Source: Hyphomicrobium_A sp963812795 (lineage in GTDB: Bacteria; Pseudomonadota; Alphaproteobacteria; Rhizobiales; Hyphomicrobiaceae). Taken from it: a stretch of 64,000 nt of DNA. How positions within the stretch are numbered: position 1 is the first letter of the stretch; each line of letters begins with the position of its first letter. Below, one piece after another: positions 35,219 to 43,610 of this stretch. The position numbers were made by a program, and so were the translations under genes. Under the pieces are notes generated by a model. It made no database searches. It saw only the letters and a list, made by a program, of their open reading frames with translations, and was not told the DNA's origin. The stretch spans positions 62,001 to 126,000 of the forward strand of contig CAWEWG010000008.1 of the NCBI GenBank assembly GCA_963812795.1, read 5' to 3'.

Positions 35219-35635
35219 ATGAAACTTCGTGTGAAGGCGGCCGTTGCAGCCGCTTCTGCGGCGGCGGCCGTGGCAATGATCGGCGGCGCCATCGCGCAGG
35301 AGAGCCCCATTGGCGTGTGGATCGACCACACCGGGCGCGGTGCGGTGGAGATCGTCGACTGCGGCGGCAACCTGTGCGGATCGGTCGTTTGGATCGCCGA
35401 TGCCAAGAACGCCAAGGGCTGCGGAATGCAGATCCTCGGCGACGTCAAACCGATGGGCGACGGCACCTTCGACGAAGGCTGGATCTACGATCCCGACAAG
35501 GACGCCAAGTACGACGTCGAGATCGTCCCGCAGGGCAACAAGCTGAAGATTGTCGGCTACGCCGGCGTCAAGCTGTTTAGCCAGACGTTCACGTGGACCA
35601 AGGCGCCCGGCGACCTGCAACGCTGCTCCTCGTAG
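35219..35635 (+). CDS. Exported DUF2147 protein
   Basis: A 138-residue periplasmic protein with signal peptide (AAVAAASAAAAVAMIGGAIA). The mature part has the DUF2147 layout: PIGVWIDHTGRGAVEIVDCG, LCGSVVWIADAKNAKGCGMQ, ILGDVKPMGDGTFDEGWIYD and LKIVGYAGVKLFSQTFTWTK. The fold is an up-and-down beta-barrel. Members are often linked to membrane stress or small-molecule export. It is followed 10 bases later by an SMR transporter in the same direction. Confidence 0.85.
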   Translation: MKLRVKAAVAAASAAAAVAMIGGAIAQESPIGVWIDHTGRGAVEIVDCGGNLCGSVVWIADAKNAKGCGMQILGDVKPMGDGTFDEGWIYDPDKDAKYDVEIVPQGNKLKIVGYAGVKLFSQTFTWTKAPGDLQRCSS

Positions 35636-35645
35636 GATCCGGCAC

Positions 35646-35975
35646 TTGGCATATCTCTATCTCGCCATCGCCATCGTCGGCGAGGTTGTCGGCACCGCTG
35701 CGCTGAAGGCAACCGAAGAATTCACCCGGCTCATTCCGTCGCTGATTGTCGTCGTCGGCTATGGCACGGCCTTTTTCTTCCTCACGCTGGCGCTGCGCAC
35801 CATCCCGGTCGGCATCGCCTATGCGGTGTGGGCAGGAATTGGCATCGTGCTGATCAGCGCCGCGGCCTGGGTGCTCTACAAGCAGGCGCTGGACGCGCCG
35901 GCAATCGTCGGTATCGCCTTGATCGCCATCGGCGTGGTGGTGATCAATGTCTTCTCAACGAGCATCAGCCACTAG
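35646..35975 (+). CDS. Small multidrug resistance (SMR) family transporter
   Basis: A 109-residue four-helix membrane protein of the EmrE/Qac type. The essential membrane glutamate is E13 in YLYLAIAIVGEVVGTAALKA. GYGTAFFFLTLALRTIPVGI and AYAVWAGIGIVLISAAAW are classic SMR blocks. The start is TTG 35646; no ATG is available. Transporters of this family exchange protons for cationic drugs or guanidinium compounds. The 3' end overlaps the convergent patatin gene by 11 bases. Confidence 0.9.
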   Translation: MAYLYLAIAIVGEVVGTAALKATEEFTRLIPSLIVVVGYGTAFFFLTLALRTIPVGIAYAVWAGIGIVLISAAAWVLYKQALDAPAIVGIALIAIGVVVINVFSTSISH

Positions 35976-37836
35976 GTGCGGCGGCTGTCGCCTCGACGGC
36001 GGCGATGAGTGGGTGACGCGCGCGTTTGAGGCGCTGCACCTCCTCGAGCCCCCACCAATAGGCATTGCGCACCAGCTCGGCGTGCCGGCCCCAGTCGAGG
36101 ATGCCCATGTTGGCGGGGATCGGCGGCACGAATAACACGTCGCCCGGCTTGAGCTGCCGATTGAAGTCGTCGCGGCCAGCCATCAGCGAGCGCATGAGCA
36201 CGGTGGTGAGGCCCGGCGCGGCTGGCAGCCTGCCGCGCATCATGGGGTTGATCGACATGCCGATAAGTTCGGCGCGCGAGGGCAGCTTGCTGTAGTCGAC
36301 GTCGAAACGCTCCAGCTCCGGGATGTGGAAGCTGACGACGACGTTCGGCCCGTTTTTCAGCTCGTGCATGGTGCGGATCGGCACGTTGTCGAGCAGGCAG
36401 CCATCGACCAGCATCTCGCCTTCCGGCGTGTAAACGGGCGGCAGCAGAACGGGGATGGAGCCCGAGGCGCGGATGGCGTCGAACAGGTTGCCGCGGTCAT
36501 GCCGGTGCAGCTCGTAGCTCGACAGGTTGGTCGACACCGAGAAGTACGGGATCCACAGATCCTCGATGTTGACGCCGCCGAAATAGCGCGACAGCTGCGT
36601 GTCGTAGTGGCGGTGATCGAGCAGCGAGTAGCGCGGCCAGGTGTAGCGCTGCATGGCGCGGTTGGTGACGAAGATGTCGTGCGTGCCGCGGTCGATGTCG
36701 TCCGGGTGCTTGCCCATGGCGAAGGCGGCCGTCATCGCCGCGCCAGCCGAGGTGCCGCCGACGATGTCGAACTCGAAGCCGCTCTCGATCAGCGCTTTGT
36801 AAAGTCCGACGTGCGCCGCGCACAAGGCGCCGCCGCCGCAGGCGACGAGGCCCAAGGCGGTGCCGTTGATGAAGCGGTAGAGGCGGGAGATGGTGCCGCG
36901 ATCGTTCATCGCCACGTGATGGTGCATGGCGAGGCTGCGCCGCCGCAGCCAGCGCGCGGTTCCCGACAGCGGCTCTCGCCGCTCGCGCACGATGACGAGG
37001 CGCCGCGCCTCGACGTTGACGAAGGCGGCGGCCAGCTGCTCGAGCGCATTTGGCGTCGGGTCGGCGCCGTCAACGGCGACGGCGAGCACCAGGTCGGCGT
37101 GGCGGATGGCCTTCTGCGACCACGGCGTCAGCTCGGCATCGGCGAGGAAGATCAAATAGTCGTACGAGCTCTCGAGCTGATTGAGCGCGGCCGTCGCCTC
37201 GGAGCTGTCGAGCTCGATGCCCTTGGGCAACAACTCGGCGACGCGGGGACCGTCCAGCACCAGCGTATTGGCGTTGGCGGAGAACACGCTGGCGAGCTGG
37301 TCGAGAAATTCTTCGGTGATCGGCGAGCCACCAGCGCGAATGACGGTGATGGTGCGCGGGCGCGGATCGTGCGCCGGCGGCTCATGCGCGGTAGTGGCCG
37401 CCAGCCGTTGCGAAAGAGCGGTCGTCAGCGTGCGCCAGATGCCGGGGCACTTCGCCGATATGCGCTCGAACTCGTTGCGGCCGAGGCGCAGCACGAGACT
37501 GTCGCGCATGGCCGATACCGTGGCAGTGCGCGTGCCGCCGGTGAGGAAGGCGATCTCGCCGATCGGTTGTTCTGGCCCGATCTCGGTGAGCGGCTCGCGG
37601 CGGCCTTCCAAGGTGACGGCAAAGCGGCCGGATATGACGATGAAAAGCGCATCGGCTGTATCGCCCTGGCGGACCAGGACGTCGCCCCGCTTCAAAACGC
37701 GCGTCTCCAGGCCGGCCATCATGGCGCTGCGCTCGTCGGCGCTCAGCTCGGAGAATATTCCCACGGTGGGCAGGCCGGCCTTGGAGAGAAGCGAATGCAT
37801 CGGTCGCAGGCTCTGAAACGGCGATCGACCCAGCAT
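35965..37836 (-). CDS. Cyclic-nucleotide-binding patatin-like phospholipase (NTE/RssA family)
   Basis: A 623-residue protein. Residues of about 25-145 form a cyclic-nucleotide-binding domain (DVLVRQGDTADALFIVISGR, GEIAFLTGGTRTATVSA). A linker follows. The patatin domain has the oxyanion loop ACGGGALCAAHVGLYKALIE, nucleophile S363 in GGTSAGAAM and catalytic D478 in VDGCLLDN. This is the bacterial counterpart of neuropathy target esterase. Probably a lysophospholipase whose activity responds to cNMP; whether the pocket binds cAMP is unknown. Confidence 0.88.
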   Translation of the reverse strand: MLGRSPFQSLRPMHSLLSKAGLPTVGIFSELSADERSAMMAGLETRVLKRGDVLVRQGDTADALFIVISGRFAVTLEGRREPLTEIGPEQPIGEIAFLTGGTRTATVSAMRDSLVLRLGRNEFERISAKCPGIWRTLTTALSQRLAATTAHEPPAHDPRPRTITVIRAGGSPITEEFLDQLASVFSANANTLVLDGPRVAELLPKGIELDSSEATAALNQLESSYDYLIFLADAELTPWSQKAIRHADLVLAVAVDGADPTPNALEQLAAAFVNVEARRLVIVRERREPLSGTARWLRRRSLAMHHHVAMNDRGTISRLYRFINGTALGLVACGGGALCAAHVGLYKALIESGFEFDIVGGTSAGAAMTAAFAMGKHPDDIDRGTHDIFVTNRAMQRYTWPRYSLLDHRHYDTQLSRYFGGVNIEDLWIPYFSVSTNLSSYELHRHDRGNLFDAIRASGSIPVLLPPVYTPEGEMLVDGCLLDNVPIRTMHELKNGPNVVVSFHIPELERFDVDYSKLPSRAELIGMSINPMMRGRLPAAPGLTTVLMRSLMAGRDDFNRQLKPGDVLFVPPIPANMGILDWGRHAELVRNAYWWGLEEVQRLKRARHPLIAAVEATAAAPSG

Positions 37837-37983
37837 AGTTCACTCTGCGCGCTTTGGCGTTGGCAATCGGCGCGATTGGCGAACGAAGCGCTCACGTCAA
37901 AGGGTGTCCACGGCAACTCTGGCCGACTAAGAGGCGTTGTTAACGCGCCGCCTCGTCCTGCCGAAACGTCTGGCCATCACTCT

Positions 37984-38415
37984 CTAGGCAGCAAGGCGCT
38001 GCGCTTCCGCGGCGGGGCGGAATTCCAAGGTCACGACGTTGGCGGCCAAAGCTTCCTGCAGCGACAGGAGGAAGCGCTGCGGATTGAAGCCGCGGTTGCC
38101 GTTGAGGCGCAGGGAGGAGGCAATCGCGATCGCCGGCGCCATCAGGGCATAGCCGTTATCGAGCATCAGATCCTTGAGGCGGCGGGCGCCGAACACTTCC
38201 ACGAGGTGGCGGAAGCGGACGAAGGCGGCCAGCGCGCGCTGCGGCTCGGCGTGATGACGGCTCTGCAGGGCAGCGCGCGCTGTGTCGAGATCGGCTTCGC
38301 TGGCGCCATTGAGCAGCACCAGACCGCGGCCGTCCTCGATGAGGGAGCGCATTGCGGCGGAGAGGTCGGCCGCGTCGACGGCCGGAATGTCGGTGAGGTC
38401 CCAGGTCATGGCCAT
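37984..38415 (-). CDS. Hypothetical protein
   Basis: A 143-residue soluble protein, mainly helical, without signal peptide or cysteine (ADLSAAMRSLIEDGRGLVLL, FVRFRHLVEVFGARRLKDLM). No family is recognised. It follows the cold-shock-like gene by 24 bases, probably as its operon partner. It could start at ATG 38415 or 38409; GGAG supports the former. Confidence 0.5.
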   Translation of the reverse strand: MAMTWDLTDIPAVDAADLSAAMRSLIEDGRGLVLLNGASEADLDTARAALQSRHHAEPQRALAAFVRFRHLVEVFGARRLKDLMLDNGYALMAPAIAIASSLRLNGNRGFNPQRFLLSLQEALAANVVTLEFRPAAEAQRLAA

Positions 38416-38439
38416 TGTCGTGTGCTCCAGCTCGAATGG

Positions 38440-38658
38440 TTAGTGGCTGCCGTCGCCGAAGGCGGTCCACGGCGTGCCGGTCATGAGGAAGATGTCTTTG
38501 GGGCGGCGGGCGTTGACCAGGAAGTCGACGGTGTGGCCGACGAGCTTGCCGTTGAGGTTGACGACTTGGTCCTTGGCAAAACGGTACTTGGCGCCGTCCT
38601 CGGCTTCGATGACGCCGAAGCCGACCTTTGTGCTGAACTTCGTGATCCGACCGTGCAC
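38440..38658 (-). CDS. Small cold-shock-like (OB-fold) protein
   Basis: A 72-residue protein whose first half (MHGRITKFSTKVGFGVIEAE, DGAKYRFAKDQVVNLNGKLV) has the beta-strand plan of a cold-shock domain, including the FGVI-(E/D)-G-Y-F pattern. It lacks the full RNP1/RNP2 aromatic set (KGFGFI, VFVH), so nucleic acid binding is uncertain. The start is GTG 38658 with GGGAGA 6 bases before. A copy of the CTGTTCCG palindrome lies 73 bases upstream. Confidence 0.6.
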   Translation of the reverse strand: MHGRITKFSTKVGFGVIEAEDGAKYRFAKDQVVNLNGKLVGHTVDFLVNARRPKDIFLMTGTPWTAFGDGSH

Positions 38659-38731
38659 GACACTCTCCCTTTGACTGTGCGGCCCTTAAGACCGCCGATG
38701 GGGGTAAAGTGGCCCAGGCCGCGGTCCGGCG

Positions 38732-38749
38732 CTGTTCCGGGAGTTACAG
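38732..38749. promoter_or_regulatory. Diverged copy of the CTGTTCCG-NN-CGGAACAG palindrome
   Basis: CTGTTCCGGGAGTTACAG matches the array consensus at 15 of 18 positions and keeps the full left half. It lies between two divergent genes, 73 bases before the cold-shock-like gene, within the 55-99-base range seen upstream of the four array genes. It may be the operator of the same regulator. Confidence 0.4.
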
Positions 38750-38936
38750 GTTTCTTAGGCTTTTGCGCTGACGGGCTGTGGCTGCCGAGAAAGCTCGCCG
38801 GTGCCGCATTTGCGGTGTATCAAACAGGCTTCCGGCGGGGGAACTGCCGGTCCGGGGGCAGCCATTCAGTGTGGGTTCATGGCCGCGCCGCTAGGTTCCG
38901 GGAGCGATCCGATTAAGGACCGTTGAGGTGAGGACG

Positions 38937-39215
38937 ATGACGACCGTTTGGCCGCGCGCTGCGCTCTCGGCATTTACCGTGCTCGGCGCCATTGCAATTC
39001 AATCGACGCCTTCCCTCGCCAACTGCGACTGGTACGTGAAGACCGCGCTCGAGCAGCAGCAGCGCAACCTCAAGCTCAAGTGCGGGCTGGCGGGCGCCGA
39101 ATGGTCCGCCGACAAGGGTGCGCACGCGACGTGGTGCGCTTCCGTCAGCCCCGATGCCTCGAAGGCGACGGCACAGAGGCGCGAGGCCGAGCTCGGCAAG
39201 TGCGCCGCCAAGTAA
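38937..39215 (+). CDS. Small exported protein with four cysteines
   Basis: A 92-residue protein with a signal peptide (SAFTVLGAIAIQSTPSLANC). The mature domain of about 63 residues is helical with four cysteines (NCDWYVK, KLKCGLAG, ATWCASV, LGKCAAK), likely two disulfides. The start is ATG 38937 with GAGG upstream; GTG 38928 is possible. Function unknown. Confidence 0.6.
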   Translation: MTTVWPRAALSAFTVLGAIAIQSTPSLANCDWYVKTALEQQQRNLKLKCGLAGAEWSADKGAHATWCASVSPDASKATAQRREAELGKCAAK

Positions 39216-39331
39216 GACCGCCGCGAACGGTGCGGGTGCGCTAAAGTTTCCACCGCTTGCTGCACGAAGGTTGGGCGTTCTAACGCCGCAGCCGTCTTGA
39301 TCGCGCCAGCAACGCAGCCGATGCTGCGCGC

Positions 39332-40342
39332 ATGGACGATCCCATTCTCATCGAGGTGATGCGCGGGCCGCTGGTCGAGAGCTGGCACCGTGGCGCCGTC
39401 GCCGTCGCCGCGCCGTCGGGCGCGCTCGCCCTGCGCCTAGGCGATGTCGAGCGACCCGTCTATCCACGCTCGGCGGTGAAGGCGTTGCAGGCGCTACCAA
39501 TGATCGAGACGGGCGCTGCCGACCGGTTCGGCTTTGGGCCGGCGGAGATCGCACTCGCTTGCGGATCGCACGCCGGCACCGAGCGCCACACGCATCTCGC
39601 CGCCGCCATGCTAGATCGCGCCGGATTGAACCCCGATGCCTTGGGCTGCGGCGCCCACGCCCCGCTGGGTGTTTCCGCCGCCAACGCGCTGATCAAGGCG
39701 GGTGAGACGCCGACGCAGCTTCACAACAATTGCTCGGGCAAGCACGCCGGCATGCTGGCGACGGCAGTGCATCTGCGCGAGCCGACGCGCGGCTACTGTG
39801 AACTAAGTCATCCGGTGCAGCAGCGCGTGCATCGCGCGCTGACCGATATCTCCGGCTTGCCGCTCGGCGCCGACGTGCGCGGCATGGACGGCTGCTCGGT
39901 GCCGAACTGGGCGATGCCGCTGTCGGCGATGGCGCGCATGTTTGCCAAACTCGTCACCGGCGACGGCATGACGGCCGATCGGCGCGCTGCGGTCGCGCGC
40001 ATTCTCGATGCCTGCTGGGAATACCCCGACATGGTCGCCGGCAAGAGCCGCGCCGATACCGTCGTCATGCGCGCGCTGCCGCGGCAGGTGTTCATGAAGA
40101 CGGGCGCCGAGGGCGTCTACTGCGGCGCCTTTCCCGAGCTGGGCCTCGGCTTCGCCTTGAAGGTCGAGGACGGCGCCAAGCGCGCCGCGGCCGGCGCGGC
40201 GATTTCGCTGGTCGAGCGGCTGTATCCGGCAGCGCGCGGGCTGATGCCGGTCGGCGCCATCAAGACCTGGCGCGGGCTCGAGGTGGGCTCGGTGCGATCC
40301 TCCGCCGTGTTCGAGGACGCCCTCGCTGGCCTCAAGGTGTGA
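39332..40342 (+). CDS. Class 3 L-asparaginase (Rhizobium etli ReAV type)
   Basis: Hydrolyses asparagine to aspartate and ammonia. The 336 residues show the class 3 set: S47 and K50 in YPRSAVKALQALP, S79 in ACGSHAGTERH, C134 and K137 in NNCSGKHAGML, and GCSVPNWAMPL. These correspond one residue off to Ser48, Ser80, Cys135 and Lys138 of ReAV. It is unrelated to the E. coli AnsA/AnsB enzymes. No other asparagine gene is adjacent. Confidence 0.9.
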   Translation: MDDPILIEVMRGPLVESWHRGAVAVAAPSGALALRLGDVERPVYPRSAVKALQALPMIETGAADRFGFGPAEIALACGSHAGTERHTHLAAAMLDRAGLNPDALGCGAHAPLGVSAANALIKAGETPTQLHNNCSGKHAGMLATAVHLREPTRGYCELSHPVQQRVHRALTDISGLPLGADVRGMDGCSVPNWAMPLSAMARMFAKLVTGDGMTADRRAAVARILDACWEYPDMVAGKSRADTVVMRALPRQVFMKTGAEGVYCGAFPELGLGFALKVEDGAKRAAAGAAISLVERLYPAARGLMPVGAIKTWRGLEVGSVRSSAVFEDALAGLKV

Positions 40343-40349
40343 GCCGCGA

Positions 40350-41693
40350 TTAGACCGACAGGTTGCCGACGACCGTCAGCTTGCCCTCGCCGCCGGCGTG
40401 CGTCAGCTCGGGGCCGGTCGGATCGCCATTGCCGTCCATGGCGCGGATGGCGCCTTGGGTGGCACCCGAGACCATGTTGTTCGACAGCAGACACGCGCCG
40501 GCGCCGGGGTCGTTCGACACGAGGATACCGACGCGCGAGGCACGCACGAGGTTCGAGGTGGCGACGACCTCGCGCATCCAATGCTGCCAGCCGATGACGA
40601 TGCCCGCAGTCGGTGCGCGCTCGATGACGTTGCCCGTCAGTGCCGTGTCGGCCTCGACGGTGATGCCGTGGCCGCGCTTGTCAACCGGCTCGTGCTCGCG
40701 GCGAAACAGATTGCGCACGAGGTTGCCTTGCACGACCGCCAAGCGCCCGCCGTCGTTGAAGTTGGTGACGGTGATGCCGGTCGCCGCTGTGTCGACGAGG
40801 TTGTTGGCGATCAAAGCACCTTCGAAGGCGAACTCGGCGTAGATAGCGACCTCGCCCAGCCGGCTGCACGAATTGCCGATGATCTGGATGTCGGAGGCCG
40901 CGTTGCCGCGTACGGCGCTGAAGGCGCAGTCGGTGATGCGATTGCCGGAGACGAGCACGCTGCCGGCGCGGAAAACATTTACGCCGTTGCCGTTCTGGCC
41001 GCTGCCGCCGCTGTCGGCGCGCACGCGCACTATGCGGTTGGAGGAAACGATGCTGCCGTCTTCGCCGGCTTCGGAGCGCCACACCTGGATGCCGTTGTTG
41101 CCGCAGTCGGCAATGTCGTTGTGCGCGATCTCTATACCGATGGCGTCGATGCTGCGGATTCCCGTCTGCATGACGGAGGTAACGTTGCAGTCCGACACGC
41201 TGCCGGCGCAGGCAGCGAGCGAGATGCCGTTGGCGACGCTGCGCGTCAGCGTCAGATGCCGCAGGCGCACCCCGCGGGAATTGCGCAACGAGACGAGCCC
41301 ATCATCGAGTGCCTGATAAGCGCCGTCGAGCACAAGTCCCTCGAGCAGAATGCCGTCGGCCTGATCGGCGGTGATGAAGGCGCCGCCGCCGGTGAACTCC
41401 AGCGTTGTTGCCCCGGCCGCGCCGATGATGCGCGCGCCCGGTCGCAGCTCCAGTCCACCGACGCGATAGCGGCCGGCCGGCAGTTCCAGAGGCGCGCCGC
41501 GGCCGGTGGCGGCGTCAATGGCCGCCTGCAAGGCCGCTGTCTGGTCGGTGGCGCTTCCTGGCGCCAAGCTTGCGCTGCCCGTCGCGGTGCTGCGCGTGCG
41601 TGCCTCAGCTGACCGCGCTCCGGCGGTTGACGCGCCGGCGGCGAGGCCAGCGGCAATGCCGGCGGAAAGCACGTTGCGGCGGTCGAGCGTCAT
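40350..41693 (-). CDS. Tat-exported parallel beta-helix protein (TIGR03808 family)
   Basis: A 447-residue protein starting with a twin-arginine signal (LDRRNVLSAGIAAGLAAGAS). A pectate-lyase-like start follows (LELPAGRYRVGGLELRPGAR), then about a dozen right-handed beta-helix coils (GIRSIDAIGIEIAHNDIADC, GNGVNVFRAGSVLVSGNRIT). This matches the TIGR03808 group known mainly from Hyphomicrobiales. ATG 41693 has GAGG about 8 bases upstream and leaves the RR near the N-terminus. Function unknown; no lyase residues are evident. Confidence 0.85.
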   Translation of the reverse strand: MTLDRRNVLSAGIAAGLAAGASTAGARSAEARTRSTATGSASLAPGSATDQTAALQAAIDAATGRGAPLELPAGRYRVGGLELRPGARIIGAAGATTLEFTGGGAFITADQADGILLEGLVLDGAYQALDDGLVSLRNSRGVRLRHLTLTRSVANGISLAACAGSVSDCNVTSVMQTGIRSIDAIGIEIAHNDIADCGNNGIQVWRSEAGEDGSIVSSNRIVRVRADSGGSGQNGNGVNVFRAGSVLVSGNRITDCAFSAVRGNAASDIQIIGNSCSRLGEVAIYAEFAFEGALIANNLVDTAATGITVTNFNDGGRLAVVQGNLVRNLFRREHEPVDKRGHGITVEADTALTGNVIERAPTAGIVIGWQHWMREVVATSNLVRASRVGILVSNDPGAGACLLSNNMVSGATQGAIRAMDGNGDPTGPELTHAGGEGKLTVVGNLSV

Positions 41694-41767
41694 CGCGGTG
41701 AACCTCGTGAGCATGCCTCGGGAGAAGCAAGTCTGAGGCCAGCGGGGGTTAACGGAGGTTTATGCTG

Positions 41768-42427
41768 CTACAACAGGACCGCGCCCTCGAGGCAGGCAGC
41801 GATGATTTCGACGCTGCCAGCCACTGCAGCGCCCCAGGTGAGGGCGCATTTTGCATCCGCCGAGGCGCCACCCGGGTGGCAGCCCTTGCCGGGGAGGCCG
41901 GCGGGCACGTGGATAAAGCCCGAAAGGAACGGCGCCGGCAGGGCGCGTGCGGCAGTGAGCGAGTGGTACATCAGGGCGTTGCAAAGGTAGTTGCCGGCGT
42001 TATTCGACGTGCAACACGGGAAGCCACCGCGCGTCAGCCGCGCGACGATGCGCTCGGCCGGCAACGTCGAAGCCAGGATGGCCGGCCCGCTGGCAACGAC
42101 GGCTTCGCAGGCGGGAAGCTCGCCCGCCGCGTCCTGGCGCAGCCCACGCACATTGCGGCCGACCAGCTCGATCTGAAAGCCTGTCACCTCGGGCGACACA
42201 CCGAAATGCAGTGCCAGCACTGCCCTAGCGTGGCCCAGCAGCCGCTTCAGCGCTTGCGGTGCCTGGTTCCACTCGACCGGCAGCACCTCGTCGATCACCT
42301 CATGCTCGGGAAAGCGAGCACGCGCCGCCTCCGCCAGCTCAGGGATCAGCTCGGCCGTGGCATTGCTGTCGATGCCAGGGAAGGCGCCGAAGCCGGTGAG
42401 CAAAATCGCTGGGCGCGGTGATGCCAA
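41768..42427 (-). CDS. pcp: Pyroglutamyl-peptidase I
   Basis: A C15 cysteine peptidase that removes N-terminal pyroglutamate. The 219 residues match the family. TGFGAFPGIDSNAT opens the fold, the catalytic cysteine is C149 in SNNAGNYLCN and the catalytic histidine is H173 in FIHVPAG; IELVGRN carries the acidic residue. The start is TTG 42427; no ATG is near. It lies 21 bases after meaB on the same strand. Confidence 0.88.
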   Translation of the reverse strand: MASPRPAILLTGFGAFPGIDSNATAELIPELAEAARARFPEHEVIDEVLPVEWNQAPQALKRLLGHARAVLALHFGVSPEVTGFQIELVGRNVRGLRQDAAGELPACEAVVASGPAILASTLPAERIVARLTRGGFPCCTSNNAGNYLCNALMYHSLTAARALPAPFLSGFIHVPAGLPGKGCHPGGASADAKCALTWGAAVAGSVEIIAACLEGAVLL

Positions 42428-42448
42428 TTGCGTTCTCGCTGGCTGCGG

Positions 42449-43450
42449 TCAGGAGCGGATGTCAGCGAGGGCCATTATCTCGTCGACGGCCAGCGTCGGC
42501 AACAACCGGCCGTCGCGCACTTCGGCCTCAAGGCCGGGCAGCCGCGCCGCGACGCGCGGGTTCGATTGGACGCTCGCCATGATACGATCGTTCAGCATGT
42601 CGCGCATCCAGGCGACCGCCTGCCGCTGACGTCGCTCGTCGAACTCGCCGGAAGCAGTGAGGGCCGCGCGATGGGCCATGATCTTCTCCCACAGCACGTC
42701 GAGCCTCTTGTTCTCGCGCCCCGAGATGGTGATGACCGGCGGCGACCACGAGGATGACGGATTGTGCAGGATCTGCAGCGCCGCACGGTATTCGGCGGCG
42801 GCCCCCTCCGCGCGCGTGACGTTGTCGCCGTCGGCCTTGTTGATGGCGATCATGTCGGCGATCTCGATGATGCCCTTCTTGATGCCCTGCAGATCGTCGC
42901 CGCCGCCGGCGAGCAGCAGCACGAGGAAGAAGTCGACCATGTCGGCGACGGCGATCTCCGATTGGCCGACGCCGACGGTCTCGACGATGATCACGTCGAA
43001 GCCGGCCGCCTCGCATAGCGCCATCGTCTCGCGCGTCTTGCGGGTGACGCCGCCGAGCGTACCGGACGTCGGCGACGGACGAATGAAGGCGGACGACTCC
43101 TGCGCCAGCCGATTCATCCGCGTCTTGTCGCCGAGGATGGAGCCGCCGGTGCGCTTCGACGTCGGATCGACGGCCAGAACGGCGACGCGGTGGCCGGCGC
43201 CGACGAGGTTCATGCCGAACTCGTCGATGGTCGTCGACTTGCCGACGCCGGGTACGCCGGTGACGCCGAGCCGCAATGCGCCGCCGGTCGCCGGCAGCAA
43301 CGCCTGCAGCAGCTTCTGCGCCGTCGCCTGATGCTCGCTCCTGGTGCTTTCGACGAGCGTGATGGCACGCGCCAGCATGGCCCGGTCGCCCGAGCGCACG
43401 CCGTCGATATAGGCGTCCAGCGGCGGGCCGGCGGCGGCGATGGTGGACAT
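42449..43450 (-). CDS. meaB: Methylmalonyl-CoA mutase-associated GTPase MeaB
   Basis: A G3E GTPase that protects and reloads the B12 enzyme methylmalonyl-CoA mutase (or a related acyl-CoA mutase). The 333-residue product has Walker A GVPGVGKST (residues 65-73), TSKRTGGSILGDKTRM, IRPSPTSGTLGGVTRKTRE, the Walker B/switch block IIVETVGVGQSE and INKADGDN. The ATG at 43450 has GAGGAGC upstream. No mutase gene is in the window. Confidence 0.93.
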   Translation of the reverse strand: MSTIAAAGPPLDAYIDGVRSGDRAMLARAITLVESTRSEHQATAQKLLQALLPATGGALRLGVTGVPGVGKSTTIDEFGMNLVGAGHRVAVLAVDPTSKRTGGSILGDKTRMNRLAQESSAFIRPSPTSGTLGGVTRKTRETMALCEAAGFDVIIVETVGVGQSEIAVADMVDFFLVLLLAGGGDDLQGIKKGIIEIADMIAINKADGDNVTRAEGAAAEYRAALQILHNPSSSWSPPVITISGRENKRLDVLWEKIMAHRAALTASGEFDERRQRQAVAWMRDMLNDRIMASVQSNPRVAARLPGLEAEVRDGRLLPTLAVDEIMALADIRS

Positions 43451-43610
43451 CGGGTGCTCCTCGAATTCGGCGACACTGTTGATAATGATGGAAAAGCTCT
43501 GGGCAAGCGCGGCATGGGGCCGCCTCGGCGCCAGCCCATCCCTTGCCGCCGGTTCCGGCGGTTCATAGTGTGGCGCGCAAGCATAACGGCGGCGAGGGGG
43601 AGAGTTGGCG

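Noticed and set aside
36325..38916. Very long open frame (863 codons) on the plus strand
   Set aside because: It is antisense to the cNMP-patatin gene and the two genes after it, has an Arg/Gln/Glu-rich composition with no domain, and arises from the GC-rich codon pattern.
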